This document shows, in pieces, positions 5,842 through 13,762 of a stretch of DNA of 13,762 nt. Each line of letters begins with the position of its first letter. Position 1 is the stretch's first letter. The position numbers were made by a program, and so were the translations under genes. The notes beneath the pieces were generated by a model. That model was not told where the DNA came from. It did not search any database and was given only the letters and a program-made list of their open reading frames with translations. This stretch comes from Pusillimonas sp. UBA6240 (lineage in GTDB: Bacteria; Pseudomonadota; Gammaproteobacteria; Burkholderiales; Burkholderiaceae_B). The stretch covers positions 1 through 13,762 of the forward strand of contig DJWC01000028.1 of NCBI GenBank assembly GCA_002441445.1, given 5' to 3'.

Positions 5842-6858
5842 ATGTCTGTAATGGAAGAGCCTCCAGGGTTCAAAGCCAGGGCAAACGTCTTGGCCGGGGA
5901 AGCACTCGCGGCTCAGCTCAATATATTGCAGTTGTTTCTCCCCCTGGATGGCTGGCTCGTCGGCTGGCGCGACGGCGACGCATGGGACACCGTCGCAGCG
6001 CGCGGCCTGTTCGCAGACATCCCTGAAGCAAGTTTGGCGGCGCTATTGGAAGCCGGCGCTCAGCCGCTCGACGATAGCTTCCAGTGGCGTGAACTCACCG
6101 AATCGGAATCCCAACTGCTCGCGCCTTGCCTGCCGCAGAATTCAGGCGCCGCGTATCTCGTGCTTGCGGCCCTGCGGGACGCCGAAGACCGCATCACCGG
6201 CCGCATTTGCGGCCTGTCCGGCCAGCCGCCCGGTTCGCGCCTGTCCCTGTGCATCGGCAAATTGCAGCTATGCCAGGCGGCCATGGCGGCCACCCTGGCC
6301 TTGCAAGCCGAACTGGGCGTGGCCGACCAGCTGGTCATCGAGATGCAGCGGGACGCATTCATCGATCCGCTCACCGGCGTCTTCAACCGGGCTGGCTGGA
6401 TCAACCGGCTGGCCTATATCGACGCGGTCCTGGCGCGCACCCAGGAAGACGCCGCCATCATCATGCTGGATCTGGACTTCCTGAAGGCGGTCAACGATAC
6501 TTGCGGCCATTCCGCGGGCGACGATTTGCTGCGCCTGGCGGCCCAGACTATCTCCTCCACATTGCGCAGCTCGGACTCGGTAGGCCGGCTTGGCGGCGAC
6601 GAATTCGGCGTCGTCGTGCAAAACGCCACGCCCGTGGGCGCCGCGGTGCTGCTTAGCCGTCTCCGGCAGGCGCTCTCGAGGGTAGGGGTCAGTATCTCCC
6701 TGGGCTTGGCGCTGAAATCGGAAAGCGGGTCCCTGAAACAGGCGATGCAACTGGCCGACGAACGCATGTATGTCGAAAAACGAAAAAAGCCCATCCCCGC
6801 CGGAGGCCGGCACAGGTTCGGGCCCGCGCCTTTCTTCGCCGGCGGCGATCCGGCCTGA
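5842..6858 (+). CDS. Soluble diguanylate cyclase (GGDEF) with N-terminal GAF-like region
   Basis: Predicted cytoplasmic enzyme making cyclic di-GMP from two GTP. The 338-residue product has no membrane segment. Residues about 20-160 form a GAF-like putative sensory region that I cannot assign with certainty. The GGDEF domain runs from about 168 to 325: DPLTG (175-179), the metal-binding LDLDF with D210, the GHSAGD loop, an intact GGDEF at 251-255, and ADERMY near the end. RSSD at 242-245 lies exactly five residues before GGDEF and fits the RxxD inhibitory site, so product feedback is expected. The ATG at 5842 has only a weak AGAGA 5 bases upstream; ATG at 5851 is an alternative. It converges with the sensor GGDEF-EAL gene and is transcribed away from ccsA after a 305-bp gap with its own predicted promoter. 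The biological output is unknown. Confidence 0.88.
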   Translation: MSVMEEPPGFKARANVLAGEALAAQLNILQLFLPLDGWLVGWRDGDAWDTVAARGLFADIPEASLAALLEAGAQPLDDSFQWRELTESESQLLAPCLPQNSGAAYLVLAALRDAEDRITGRICGLSGQPPGSRLSLCIGKLQLCQAAMAATLALQAELGVADQLVIEMQRDAFIDPLTGVFNRAGWINRLAYIDAVLARTQEDAAIIMLDLDFLKAVNDTCGHSAGDDLLRLAAQTISSTLRSSDSVGRLGGDEFGVVVQNATPVGAAVLLSRLRQALSRVGVSISLGLALKSESGSLKQAMQLADERMYVEKRKKPIPAGGRHRFGPAPFFAGGDPA

Positions 6859-6873
6859 CTTCGCCGGCCTTCC

Positions 6874-6894
6874 GGGCGCCCGCTGCCGGCGCCC
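6874..6894. terminator. Possible bidirectional hairpin between convergent c-di-GMP genes
   Basis: GGGCGCC (6874-6880) pairs with GGCGCCC (6888-6894) across a 7-base loop in the 53-bp gap between the two stop codons. On the plus strand a TTTT follows only after about 10 bases; no T-run lies close on the minus strand. It is well placed as a shared terminator but lacks the classical U-tract. Confidence 0.35.
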
Positions 6895-6911
6895 CCGCCC
6901 GCCATTTTCGT

Positions 6912-9833
6912 TCAACGCGTCCGCACGCGCAGGTCTTCCGCCACTTTGTCGATGAATTCGCGGGCGCCGGGGGTGGCGGCCAGATCCACGATGGTCGCCG
7001 CATTCAGGATATCGATGGGCGGCCTGGCCCGGGAAATGGCAAAGCCCTGCACGTAGTCCACGCCCATATGTCGCAGGGCTTCCATGGTGGCGGCGTCTTC
7101 CACCCATTCGGCAATGCTGGTCATGCCCAGGTTGCGGGCAAGCTCCACGATGGTTCTTACAATGGCGATATTCGTGGTGTTGGCCAGCATGTCCTTGATC
7201 AGGGCGCCGTCTATCTTGATGGCATCGGCGCGCAATTCCTTCAGATAGGCGAACGAGGTATAGCCCGCGCCGAAGTCGTCCAGGGCGATGCGCACCCCCA
7301 TGGACTGCAGGCGCTTCATGAATTCCCGGGAACGGTCCAGATCCTGCAGCGCCACGCCCTCGGTGATTTCCACGCACAGGCGGTTGGTCAGGTGCTCATA
7401 GCGGGCGAGAATGCCGAAAAATGACTCGACGAATTTCTTGTCGTTCAGCGATACGCCGCTCAGGTTGATGTTGATGAATTCCGTCTTGGACAGCCGCTTT
7501 TCGTGCTTGGACAGCCATTCCAGGGTGGCCGAGAACACCCATTTGTCGATAATGGAAATGGTCCCGCTTTCTTCGGCGGATGCAACGATCTTGCCGGTGG
7601 GCACGACGGCGCCGGTGGAATCCCTGACGCGCAGAAGCACCTCGAAATTCAAGGACTCCAGCGGCTTGGTCAGCGACATGATGGGCTGCAATTCGAGGTA
7701 CAGGCCGCGCGGCGAATCGCCGCCTTCCAATTGGTCGAACAGCCGCAATTCCTCGGTATGGTCTTGCAGGCCCCGCGAGTCCTGCTCGTACACCACCATC
7801 TCTTCGTGCTGCTTGCGCGCTTCGCGGCAGGCATGATTGGCCGCGGAAATGGCATCCTTGGCGCTCATGTGCTCGTTGATTTCCACCACGCCGATGGCGC
7901 TCTTGACCTGGAATGCGCGCGTGCCCACGTAAAACGCCGAGGTATTCAAGCCCTCTATGATGCGGCGCGCCGCTATGCGGGCCTGGTCCGCGGTGGAATT
8001 GGGAAACAGGATGATGAATTCGTCGTCGCCTATGCGCCCGAGCTGTTGCGCTTCGGTCAGCGCGGACTTGATCCGCTCGCATACCTGTTTCAAGACCTCG
8101 TCGCCGGCGGTATGGCCGAACAGGCCGTTGATGCGCTTGAAGTGGTCCAGGTCCAGATAAGCCAAGGCACAGGGCTCGCCCGCTTTGAGATCGCGCAGGG
8201 ATTTATCCAGCGCTTTTTCTATGCCGCGGCGATTCAGGACCTCGGTGAGCGGATCATTGTCCGCCAGCAGGCGCAGCTGATTGATGGTGCGCGTGCGCGC
8301 GGTCACATCCTGCAGGGAACCTTCGATGGACCCCACCGCGAATGCGGCCCGCAAGACGAAATTTTGAGGGCCTTGGGGATTTTTGGCGTCGTCCAGCCGC
8401 TTAATCTCGACTTCTTCGCCGGCTTGCGTCATGCGGGCCAGTTTTTCCCAGTCCTGCTCTTCGAAGAAGTCCGTCCAGCGGGCGCCGGCGCCGCCGGCCG
8501 GCACGCCCAGCATCTGCTCCAATACAGGGTTGGTCCGCCGGAAAATGTGTTCTTCGTCCAGCGTGAACAGGCCTATGGGCGTGACCGCGTAGTTATGGAG
8601 GAGCTCGTCCTGCGCTCGGATGCGTTCGCGGCGGTCTTCCCTCATGCGCTCGGCCACCGCCAGCGCCACCATGATATTGGACAACAACAGGGCGATGACG
8701 CTGTTGAAGGCGTCCAGAAAATCGGTGCGCCCGAACAGCACCAGCAAGATGCCCGAAAGCATGACGCATAAGGCCATGCTGAGCGATACGATATGCCACA
8801 TCCAGATGCGCGAGCGCGTGCGATACACCATGCTGGCCAGCAGGAATGCCGCCGTTAGGATGCCGTAGCCGCAAACCACCCACATTACAGGCTGGAACCA
8901 TTCGTAAGGCAGCAGCAGCGCCGCCGCCAATTGCACCAGGCCCGCCCACTGTGCCACCCGCAACAGCCGGGGGTGGCTCGCCCCGCGGCTGTGTCGGAAC
9001 AATTGGGTCAACAGAGTATAGGTGAGCAGATAGTAGGCGGCGATCGTGAGCTGGCGGATGAAGGGCATCCAATCCAGCGGGATGCTATGGCCCAGCCACT
9101 GCGTATCCCAGCCCATGGCATAGGCGCCCAGCCGCAAATTGCCCACCAGCCAGGCGGCGAGCAGCAGATAAATGCTTTGCCTGTTGGTGATGGCGATGAC
9201 CACCATGAACAATGCGATGGTCAGCAAACCGCCTTCGAGCAGACTGATGCTGCGTTCCGACCGGCTGGTGGCCTTGCGCAGGTCGGTGATGGACCACAGG
9301 TTGATCGTCGGCGTGGACGGTTCGGCGAAGGTGGTCCGGCAAAGGAGATCGACGGGAAGCGCCGTGCGGCCCAGTATGACGGAAAAGCCCTGCATCGACG
9401 ATCGCAATGAGCCGGTGGTCGTGTCGCGGTCGGCCGTGCCGAGGCTTTGCAAGGTGTCGGCCCACCAGCAATCCACGGACGAGGCCAATCGATTGGGCAT
9501 GTCGACGGCGGATTCGCCCAATTCGGGGACGGATGGCACATGGATCAGGAGCCATACCGCGGACGCCGCGGTGTTCGGCGCGTCTGCGGGCTGCTGCCGC
9601 AAGGCGGCCAGGGCGTCGGCGGGTTGCAGGGCCATCGCGTCGTCGCTGACCATTTGAAAAGGCAGCGCCCGACCCTGAGTGGCCGGATAGCGCTCGTTGA
9701 GCCCGAGCAAGGCCAGGGCGGACCCTATGACCAAGACGGCCGGTATTATGTACAGCGATAAATAATAAACCAGCCTGTTGCCCAAGGTAGCGAGCTTCCT
9801 GGTATGACTAAGGCAAAATGTTTTCAAGGACAT
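6912..9833 (-). CDS. Membrane sensor with 7TM, PAS, degenerate GGDEF and EAL domains
   Basis: Predicted inner-membrane c-di-GMP phosphodiesterase of 973 residues. Order: N-terminal membrane anchor (21-44); periplasmic region (about 45-193) with two cysteines, C122 and C165; a block of about seven helices (about 197-393) resembling 7TMR-DISM receptors; a PAS-like stretch (about 408-515); GGDEF (about 520-685); EAL (about 695-945). The GGDEF signature is GDDEF (602-606) and no RxxD lies five residues upstream, so cyclase activity is doubtful, though D561 and D563 remain. The EAL signature is EVL (731-733); the other expected residues are present: N790, E825, D852-D853, K873, E909, E912 and Q929. 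Breakdown is therefore the likelier activity, perhaps tuned by GTP binding to the GGDEF half. ATG at 9833-9831 has only a weak Shine-Dalgarno. The signal sensed is unknown. Confidence 0.9.
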   Translation of the reverse strand: MSLKTFCLSHTRKLATLGNRLVYYLSLYIIPAVLVIGSALALLGLNERYPATQGRALPFQMVSDDAMALQPADALAALRQQPADAPNTAASAVWLLIHVPSVPELGESAVDMPNRLASSVDCWWADTLQSLGTADRDTTTGSLRSSMQGFSVILGRTALPVDLLCRTTFAEPSTPTINLWSITDLRKATSRSERSISLLEGGLLTIALFMVVIAITNRQSIYLLLAAWLVGNLRLGAYAMGWDTQWLGHSIPLDWMPFIRQLTIAAYYLLTYTLLTQLFRHSRGASHPRLLRVAQWAGLVQLAAALLLPYEWFQPVMWVVCGYGILTAAFLLASMVYRTRSRIWMWHIVSLSMALCVMLSGILLVLFGRTDFLDAFNSVIALLLSNIMVALAVAERMREDRRERIRAQDELLHNYAVTPIGLFTLDEEHIFRRTNPVLEQMLGVPAGGAGARWTDFFEEQDWEKLARMTQAGEEVEIKRLDDAKNPQGPQNFVLRAAFAVGSIEGSLQDVTARTRTINQLRLLADNDPLTEVLNRRGIEKALDKSLRDLKAGEPCALAYLDLDHFKRINGLFGHTAGDEVLKQVCERIKSALTEAQQLGRIGDDEFIILFPNSTADQARIAARRIIEGLNTSAFYVGTRAFQVKSAIGVVEINEHMSAKDAISAANHACREARKQHEEMVVYEQDSRGLQDHTEELRLFDQLEGGDSPRGLYLELQPIMSLTKPLESLNFEVLLRVRDSTGAVVPTGKIVASAEESGTISIIDKWVFSATLEWLSKHEKRLSKTEFININLSGVSLNDKKFVESFFGILARYEHLTNRLCVEITEGVALQDLDRSREFMKRLQSMGVRIALDDFGAGYTSFAYLKELRADAIKIDGALIKDMLANTTNIAIVRTIVELARNLGMTSIAEWVEDAATMEALRHMGVDYVQGFAISRARPPIDILNAATIVDLAATPGAREFIDKVAEDLRVRTR

Positions 9834-10174
9834 GATCCGCTAGCGCCAACTATTCTGCCTCGTGAGCGATCCATATGGTTTTTTGCCTGAGTTTATGCCT
9901 ATGCATGATAATACTCGAGAGGCACAAAACCTTGCCGCCACCGACGATGATCTTCCTGGTCCGTGAGCCCTGTAACAGCCGCGGTCAGATGCAGATTGCG
10001 TCTCGACTTGTACTTTAACGGCAACCTGAAGGAATTCTTTATATGGCCGCGGATATGGACGCCGCGGTCATCCCGGGCCGAAAGTCATGGCTCCCGCGCG
10101 CCCTCTGGGCGCGGGGCGGGGCAAGGCGGCGGATGGCCGCGGCCCGTCCTGCAGAAAGAGGCCCGCGCGCACGC
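9834..10174. other. 341-bp gene-free region between lysA and the sensor gene
   Basis: I see no credible gene here. Contents: an imperfect dyad around 9881-9927 (TTTTGCCT and GAGTTTAT facing ATAATACTC and AGGCACAAAA), roughly 48-94 bp upstream of the sensor gene ATG; a plus-strand hexamer pair TTGCCT (9883-9888) and GATAAT (9907-9912) with an 18-bp spacer; the direct repeat GCCGCGGTCA at 9978-9987 and 10061-10070; a hairpin with a 10-bp stem (one G-U) at 10043-10052 and 10062-10071; and a hairpin of seven pairs with a 3-base loop at 10097-10113, 62 bp after the lysA stop. None has a proper U-tract. The sensor promoter presumably lies here, but no minus-strand pair is convincing. Confidence 0.45.
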
Positions 10175-11446
10175 TCAGTCGGGCAGCATGGCTTCACAGG
10201 AAAACAGGCTTTCCAGTGTCTCTCGCGGCCGCACGACGTACGCCGCCGTATCGTCCACCATGATTTCCGCGGCCCGGGGCCGGGTATTGTATTGGCTGGC
10301 CATGGTAAAGCCGTAGGCTCCCGCGGACATGATAGCCAGCAGGTCGCCCTGCTGCACATTGAGCTGCCGGTCGCGCGCCAGCCAGTCGCCGCTTTCACAG
10401 ATGGGGCCCACGATATCGTAGACGGCCGGGTCGCCGCCGCTTGCGCGCGGGAGAACCGGCATGACGCCGTGCCAGGCGTCGTATAAGGTGGGACGTATCA
10501 AGTCGTTCATGGCGGCGTCGACGATGGCGAAATTCTTGGCCGGGCTATGCTTGAGATACTGCACGGTGGTCAGCAGGACGCCGGCATTGCCGACCAGCGA
10601 GCGGCCGGGTTCCAGTACCAGTTCCAGATGCCCCAGGCCGTGCTGGTCCAGCGCGGCGAATACTTTGTCGAGCAGGGTCGAAGGATGCAGCGGCGTTTCA
10701 TCGGTGTAGCGGATGCCTATGCCGCCGCCCAGGTCCAGGTGTTTGAGCGGGATGCCCTGGCCGGCCAGTTGCTTGATCAGGATGATGAGCTTGTCCAGCG
10801 CGTCCAGGTAGGGATCGACTTCGGTGATTTGGGAACCGATGTGGCAATCCACCCCGACGATCTCCAGATGGGGCAGAGACGCCGCTTTCTGATACACGGC
10901 CGGCGCGCTTTCGATGGCGATGCCGAACTTGTTTTCCTTCAGGCCGGTGGAAATATAGGGATGGGTGCGGGCGTCCACATCGGGGTTGACGCGCAGCGAC
11001 ACCGGGGCGACCTTGCCCATATCGCCCGCCACGGCCGACAGGCGCAGCAATTCCGCTTCCGATTCCACGTTGAAGCACTTGACCCCGGCATCCAAAGCGG
11101 CGCGCATCTCCCATTCCTGCTTGCCCACGCCCGAAAACACCACGCGCGAGGCATCGCCGCCCACTGCCAGGACGCGCGCCAGTTCGCCGCCCGAGACAAT
11201 GTCGAAGCCGGAACCGAGCTTGCGGAATTCATTCAGCACCGCCAGGTTGGAATTGGCCTTCATGCCATAGCACACCAGAACGCGGCGGTCCCCGGCGGCG
11301 CTGCGGTAGGCTTCCCAGGCGTCGTGCAGCGCCTTGCGGGAATACACGAACAAGGGGGTGCCATATTTGTGCGCAAGCTCGGCGAGCGAGACATTTTCTG
11401 CGTGCAGGACGCCGTTTCGATACTGGAAATGAGGGGCTATCGTCAT
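10175..11446 (-). CDS. lysA: Diaminopimelate decarboxylase
   Basis: PLP enzyme that decarboxylates meso-diaminopimelate to L-lysine, the last step of lysine synthesis, in the cytoplasm. The 423-residue length is normal. Visible motifs are the PLP lysine K63 (CYGMKANSN), H202 (DCHIGSQ), the glycine-rich phosphate loop GGGIGI, EPGRSLVGNAG, the active-site cysteine C350 in CESGD, and the C-terminal SQYNTRPR segment, all in family order. I chose ATG at 11446-11444, which gives the usual MTIAPHFQYRNG-type N-terminus; the frame stays open to 11599, but that extension is arginine/proline-rich and overlaps lptM. No Shine-Dalgarno is evident at 11446. The gene follows lptM after 49 bp on the same strand, so co-transcription from mrcA or lptM is likely. 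Confidence 0.95.
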   Translation of the reverse strand: MTIAPHFQYRNGVLHAENVSLAELAHKYGTPLFVYSRKALHDAWEAYRSAAGDRRVLVCYGMKANSNLAVLNEFRKLGSGFDIVSGGELARVLAVGGDASRVVFSGVGKQEWEMRAALDAGVKCFNVESEAELLRLSAVAGDMGKVAPVSLRVNPDVDARTHPYISTGLKENKFGIAIESAPAVYQKAASLPHLEIVGVDCHIGSQITEVDPYLDALDKLIILIKQLAGQGIPLKHLDLGGGIGIRYTDETPLHPSTLLDKVFAALDQHGLGHLELVLEPGRSLVGNAGVLLTTVQYLKHSPAKNFAIVDAAMNDLIRPTLYDAWHGVMPVLPRASGGDPAVYDIVGPICESGDWLARDRQLNVQQGDLLAIMSAGAYGFTMASQYNTRPRAAEIMVDDTAAYVVRPRETLESLFSCEAMLPD

Positions 11447-11495
11447 GGAATAAGGCGATGTTGAGGGGAGATGATGTGTGGCGGCCACCGTGTTG

Positions 11496-11729
11496 CTATC
11501 TGGCGGGGGCCGCGCCGGGCATCGGAGCGGGCGCTTCGCCTGCCTGCGGCGCGGGGGCGGGCGCTGGCGCCGGTGTGGGCGGCGTAGTAAGCGATTCATC
11601 CGGCGGGGGCGGAGGGGGCATGTACAGCGGGCCCTTATAGCCGCAAGCGGCCAGCGTGGAAAGCAGGGCCAGGCCGGCCAGGCGGCGCAGGACCGGCGGG
11701 GCGGAGGAAGTGGCGCGAGGCGCTTGCAT
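11496..11729 (-). CDS. lptM: LptM-type small outer-membrane lipoprotein (formerly YifL/LppL)
   Basis: Short lipoprotein of the LptM family, known to assist assembly and oxidative maturation of the LPS translocon LptD. With the ATG at 11729-11727 the product is 77 residues. A signal segment ends in the lipobox LSTLAAC with the lipidated cysteine at C29, followed by the family signature GYKGPLYMP. The remainder is a low-complexity tail rich in proline and alanine. GGAG lies 11 bases upstream of this ATG; a TTG at 11738 would add three residues but sits too close to the GGAG. It lies 30 bp after the mrcA stop and 49 bp before lysA. The lptM-lysA pairing is common in proteobacteria and supports the call. 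Confidence 0.85.
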   Translation of the reverse strand: MQAPRATSSAPPVLRRLAGLALLSTLAACGYKGPLYMPPPPPPDESLTTPPTPAPAPAPAPQAGEAPAPMPGAAPAR

Positions 11730-11759
11730 GATGATCAAAGCTCCAATTCAAGGGCGCCG

Positions 11760-13762
11760 TCAGAACGGCACGTCGGGTGGCTGTTGGCGCCGGGCGCCGC
11801 TGCTGGTCAGTTGATTCAGCAAGTCGGCGATGCCGTCCGCGCCGCCGCCGTCCACGGGAACATCGCCCGGAGCGGGCAGGCCGACGCGAGCCACCGCCTG
11901 TCCGGGCGGGAACTCGGCAAAATAGAATTCGCCGTTCACCTTGGTAAGCCCATCGGGAATGGGGCCGGGCGGTATTTGGGGCTGATTCTTCAATGCGTAG
12001 CGCATGTAGTCCAGCCAGATGGGCAGCGAAGCGCCGCCGCCGGTTTCGGTGGAGCCCAAAGAGCGCGGCTGGTCATAGCCCATCCAGGCCACGCCCACCA
12101 GCTTGGGGGTGAACCCGGCGAACCAGGCGTCGTGCGAATCGTTGGTGGTGCCCGTTTTGCCGCCGATATCGTCGCGCTTGAGTTCGCGGTGCGCCCGCGC
12201 GCCGGTGCCGTAAGTGGCCACGCCGCGCAGCAAGTCGTTCATGACATAGACCGTGCGAGGATCCACCACGCGCGCGGCGGCGTCGCCGGCGATGGTGGGC
12301 TTGGCCTGCATGATGACTTTGCCGCTGCTGTCGGTGACATGGTCGATCAGGTAGGGCGGAACGCGATAGCCGCCATTGGCGAAGACGGCATAGGCTCCCG
12401 CGAGCTGCAGGGGCGTGACGCTTCCGGCGCCCAGCGCCAGGGGCAGCACCGGCGGCTGGCGCGCCCTGTCGAAGCCGAACCGCGTGATGTAGTCTTGCAC
12501 ATACTTGGGGCCCACAGCCTGCATGATGCGGATGGAGACCATGTTCTTGGACTTGTACAGGCCCTGGCGCAGGGTCAGCATGGGCTCGTACTTCTGGCCG
12601 TAGTTCTTCGGCGTCCAGGCCTTGGAGCCGGTTTGCGCCGCGGTCAGCATGAAGGGTTCATCGGATATCTGGGTGGCGGGCGTCAGGCCGCGCTCGAGCG
12701 CCGACGCATAGATGAAAGGCTTGAAGGCCGAGCCGGGCTGGCGCCAGGCTTGCGTTATGCGATTGAACTTGCCGTCTTCGAAATCGAAGCCGCCGACCAT
12801 GGCCTGGATGGCGCCGTCTTGGGGGCGCAGCGACACGAGTGCCGCCTGCACGCTGGGCAGGTTGATGACTTCCCAATGATCGCCGTACTTGTGCACATAG
12901 ACGACCGATCCGCGGCGTATCCGGACGTCGTCCTTGGCGCCTTTGACCAGGCCGCGGGCGACGATGCGCAAGGCGCCCTTGTCGGTGACCTCGATGATGT
13001 CGGTGGAAGTGCGCGCCACGGTGATCTTGCTGGGGCTGGCGTCCAGCACCACGCCGGTCAGCAGATCGCCCTTGTCTGGGTATTTTTCCTGCAAGTCGTC
13101 CAGCAGCGCGTCCAGCTTGGCCGCATCGTTTTCGATGCCCGCGGGCAGGTCCACATTGCCTTCGGGGCCGGGATAGGGCGCCCGGCGGGTGTAGTCCAGA
13201 ACGCCGGAGCGCACCGCGTTGTAGGCGACCTCCTGGTCCTTGGAATGCACCGTGGTGTAGACATTGAAGCCGCGCGAATAGATGTTGTCCTGGTAGACGC
13301 CGTAAAGCAATTGCCTGGCCAGCTCGGCGACATATTCGCCGTGTATGGCGTAACCGCCGGCGGGCGTGCCGGGGGCGGACTTGATCACGATTTCCTGCTG
13401 CATGGCCTGCTGATACTCGGCTTCGGTCAGGTAGCCCAGGTTCTTCATGCGCGTCAACACATATACTTGGCGCGCCTTGGCGCGTTCGAAGTTGGCGATG
13501 GGATTGAAGCGCGAGGGCGCCTTGGGAATCCCCGCCAGCATGGCCGCTTCGGCCGGCGTGATGTCGGCCAGCTGCTTGCCGAAATACGTGCGCGACGCCG
13601 CCGCGAAACCATAGGCCCGGTGTCCCAGATAGATCTGGTTCATGTACAGATCGAGGATCTGGTCCTTGGTCAGCGTGGCCTCGATCTTGAAGGTAAGCAG
13701 CAGTTCGTAGAATTTGCGGGTGTAGGTCTTCTCCGAAGACAGATAGAAGTTGCGCGCCACCT
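11760..13762 (-). CDS. mrcA: Penicillin-binding protein 1A, bifunctional, 5' end missing
   Basis: Class A penicillin-binding protein that polymerises and cross-links peptidoglycan at the periplasmic face. About 666 residues are visible, starting inside the transglycosylase domain at VARNFYLSSEKT; the N-terminal anchor and catalytic glutamate lie beyond the window. Remaining glycosyltransferase motifs include LDLYMNQIYLG and AAMLAGIPKAPSRFNP. A middle region resembling the PBP1a insert follows. Transpeptidase motifs are complete: SAFK (serine codon 12731-12729), SKN (12551-12543) and KTG (12158-12150, in GGKTGTTND). The first visible codon is an in-frame GTG within the gene, not the start. The C-terminus ends in a glycine- and proline-containing tail. 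The gene leads a minus-strand run with lptM and lysA. Often called ponA in this group. Confidence 0.94.
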   Translation of the reverse strand, partial: VARNFYLSSEKTYTRKFYELLLTFKIEATLTKDQILDLYMNQIYLGHRAYGFAAASRTYFGKQLADITPAEAAMLAGIPKAPSRFNPIANFERAKARQVYVLTRMKNLGYLTEAEYQQAMQQEIVIKSAPGTPAGGYAIHGEYVAELARQLLYGVYQDNIYSRGFNVYTTVHSKDQEVAYNAVRSGVLDYTRRAPYPGPEGNVDLPAGIENDAAKLDALLDDLQEKYPDKGDLLTGVVLDASPSKITVARTSTDIIEVTDKGALRIVARGLVKGAKDDVRIRRGSVVYVHKYGDHWEVINLPSVQAALVSLRPQDGAIQAMVGGFDFEDGKFNRITQAWRQPGSAFKPFIYASALERGLTPATQISDEPFMLTAAQTGSKAWTPKNYGQKYEPMLTLRQGLYKSKNMVSIRIMQAVGPKYVQDYITRFGFDRARQPPVLPLALGAGSVTPLQLAGAYAVFANGGYRVPPYLIDHVTDSSGKVIMQAKPTIAGDAAARVVDPRTVYVMNDLLRGVATYGTGARAHRELKRDDIGGKTGTTNDSHDAWFAGFTPKLVGVAWMGYDQPRSLGSTETGGGASLPIWLDYMRYALKNQPQIPPGPIPDGLTKVNGEFYFAEFPPGQAVARVGLPAPGDVPVDGGGADGIADLLNQLTSSGARRQQPPDVPF

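Noticed and set aside
6268..7377. 369-codon minus-strand open frame spanning both c-di-GMP genes
   Set aside because: Out-of-frame reading of the EAL end and antisense of the cyclase; it crosses both stop codons of convincing genes.
7503..8771. 422-codon plus-strand open frame inside the GGDEF-EAL gene
   Set aside because: Antisense shadow of the GGDEF and EAL domains, whose motifs are all on the minus strand.
10097..10113. Intrinsic terminator after lysA
   Set aside because: The stem of seven pairs has a 3-base loop but no T-run follows on the minus strand, so I only mention it as a hairpin.
11447..11599. In-frame extension of lysA
   Set aside because: The extra residues are arginine/proline-rich, overlap lptM in another frame and are not part of the family N-terminus.

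Overview
The window reads as chromosomal DNA of a GC-rich betaproteobacterium (order Burkholderiales, most likely family Alcaligenaceae, the Bordetella/Achromobacter/Pusillimonas group). This rests on gene order and protein style: hemB-engB divergent from a dihaem cytochrome c4, then the System II cytochrome c maturation pair resB-ccsA, then lysA-lptM-mrcA. The species cannot be fixed from the sequence alone.

Layout. (1) 1-1165, minus strand: the 5' part of hemB (haem biosynthesis, magnesium-type metal motif) and complete engB, joined by an ATGA stop/start overlap. (2) 1166-1320: a divergent control region with a leader hairpin. (3) 1321-5536, plus strand: cytochrome c4, resB and ccsA, that is, a c-type cytochrome beside the membrane machinery that attaches haem to such cytochromes. 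An intrinsic terminator lies between cytochrome c4 and resB, and its U-tract runs directly into the resB start codon. (4) 5537-5841: a gene-free stretch with an AT-rich island of phased GTAAA/TTTAC repeats over a predicted promoter, followed by a strong GC hairpin. (5) 5842-9833: two convergent c-di-GMP genes, a soluble diguanylate cyclase with intact GGDEF and I-site, and a large seven-helix membrane sensor with PAS, degenerate GGDEF (GDDEF) and apparently complete EAL domains. (6) 9834-10174: a second gene-free stretch. (7) 10175-13762, minus strand: mrcA (penicillin-binding protein 1a, 5' end outside the window), the small lipoprotein lptM and lysA, closely spaced and probably co-transcribed.

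How the genes work together. hemB supplies haem precursor. Cytochrome c4 is a haem-c protein, and ResB-CcsA export and ligate haem. mrcA and lysA serve the cell wall (transpeptidation; lysine from diaminopimelate), and LptM assists LptD in outer-membrane assembly. The c-di-GMP pair stands apart: predicted synthesis and predicted breakdown face each other, with stop codons 53 bp apart, inside an otherwise housekeeping neighbourhood. It is the most accessory-looking part of the window. I found no CRISPR array, tRNA, rRNA, insertion sequence or phage gene.
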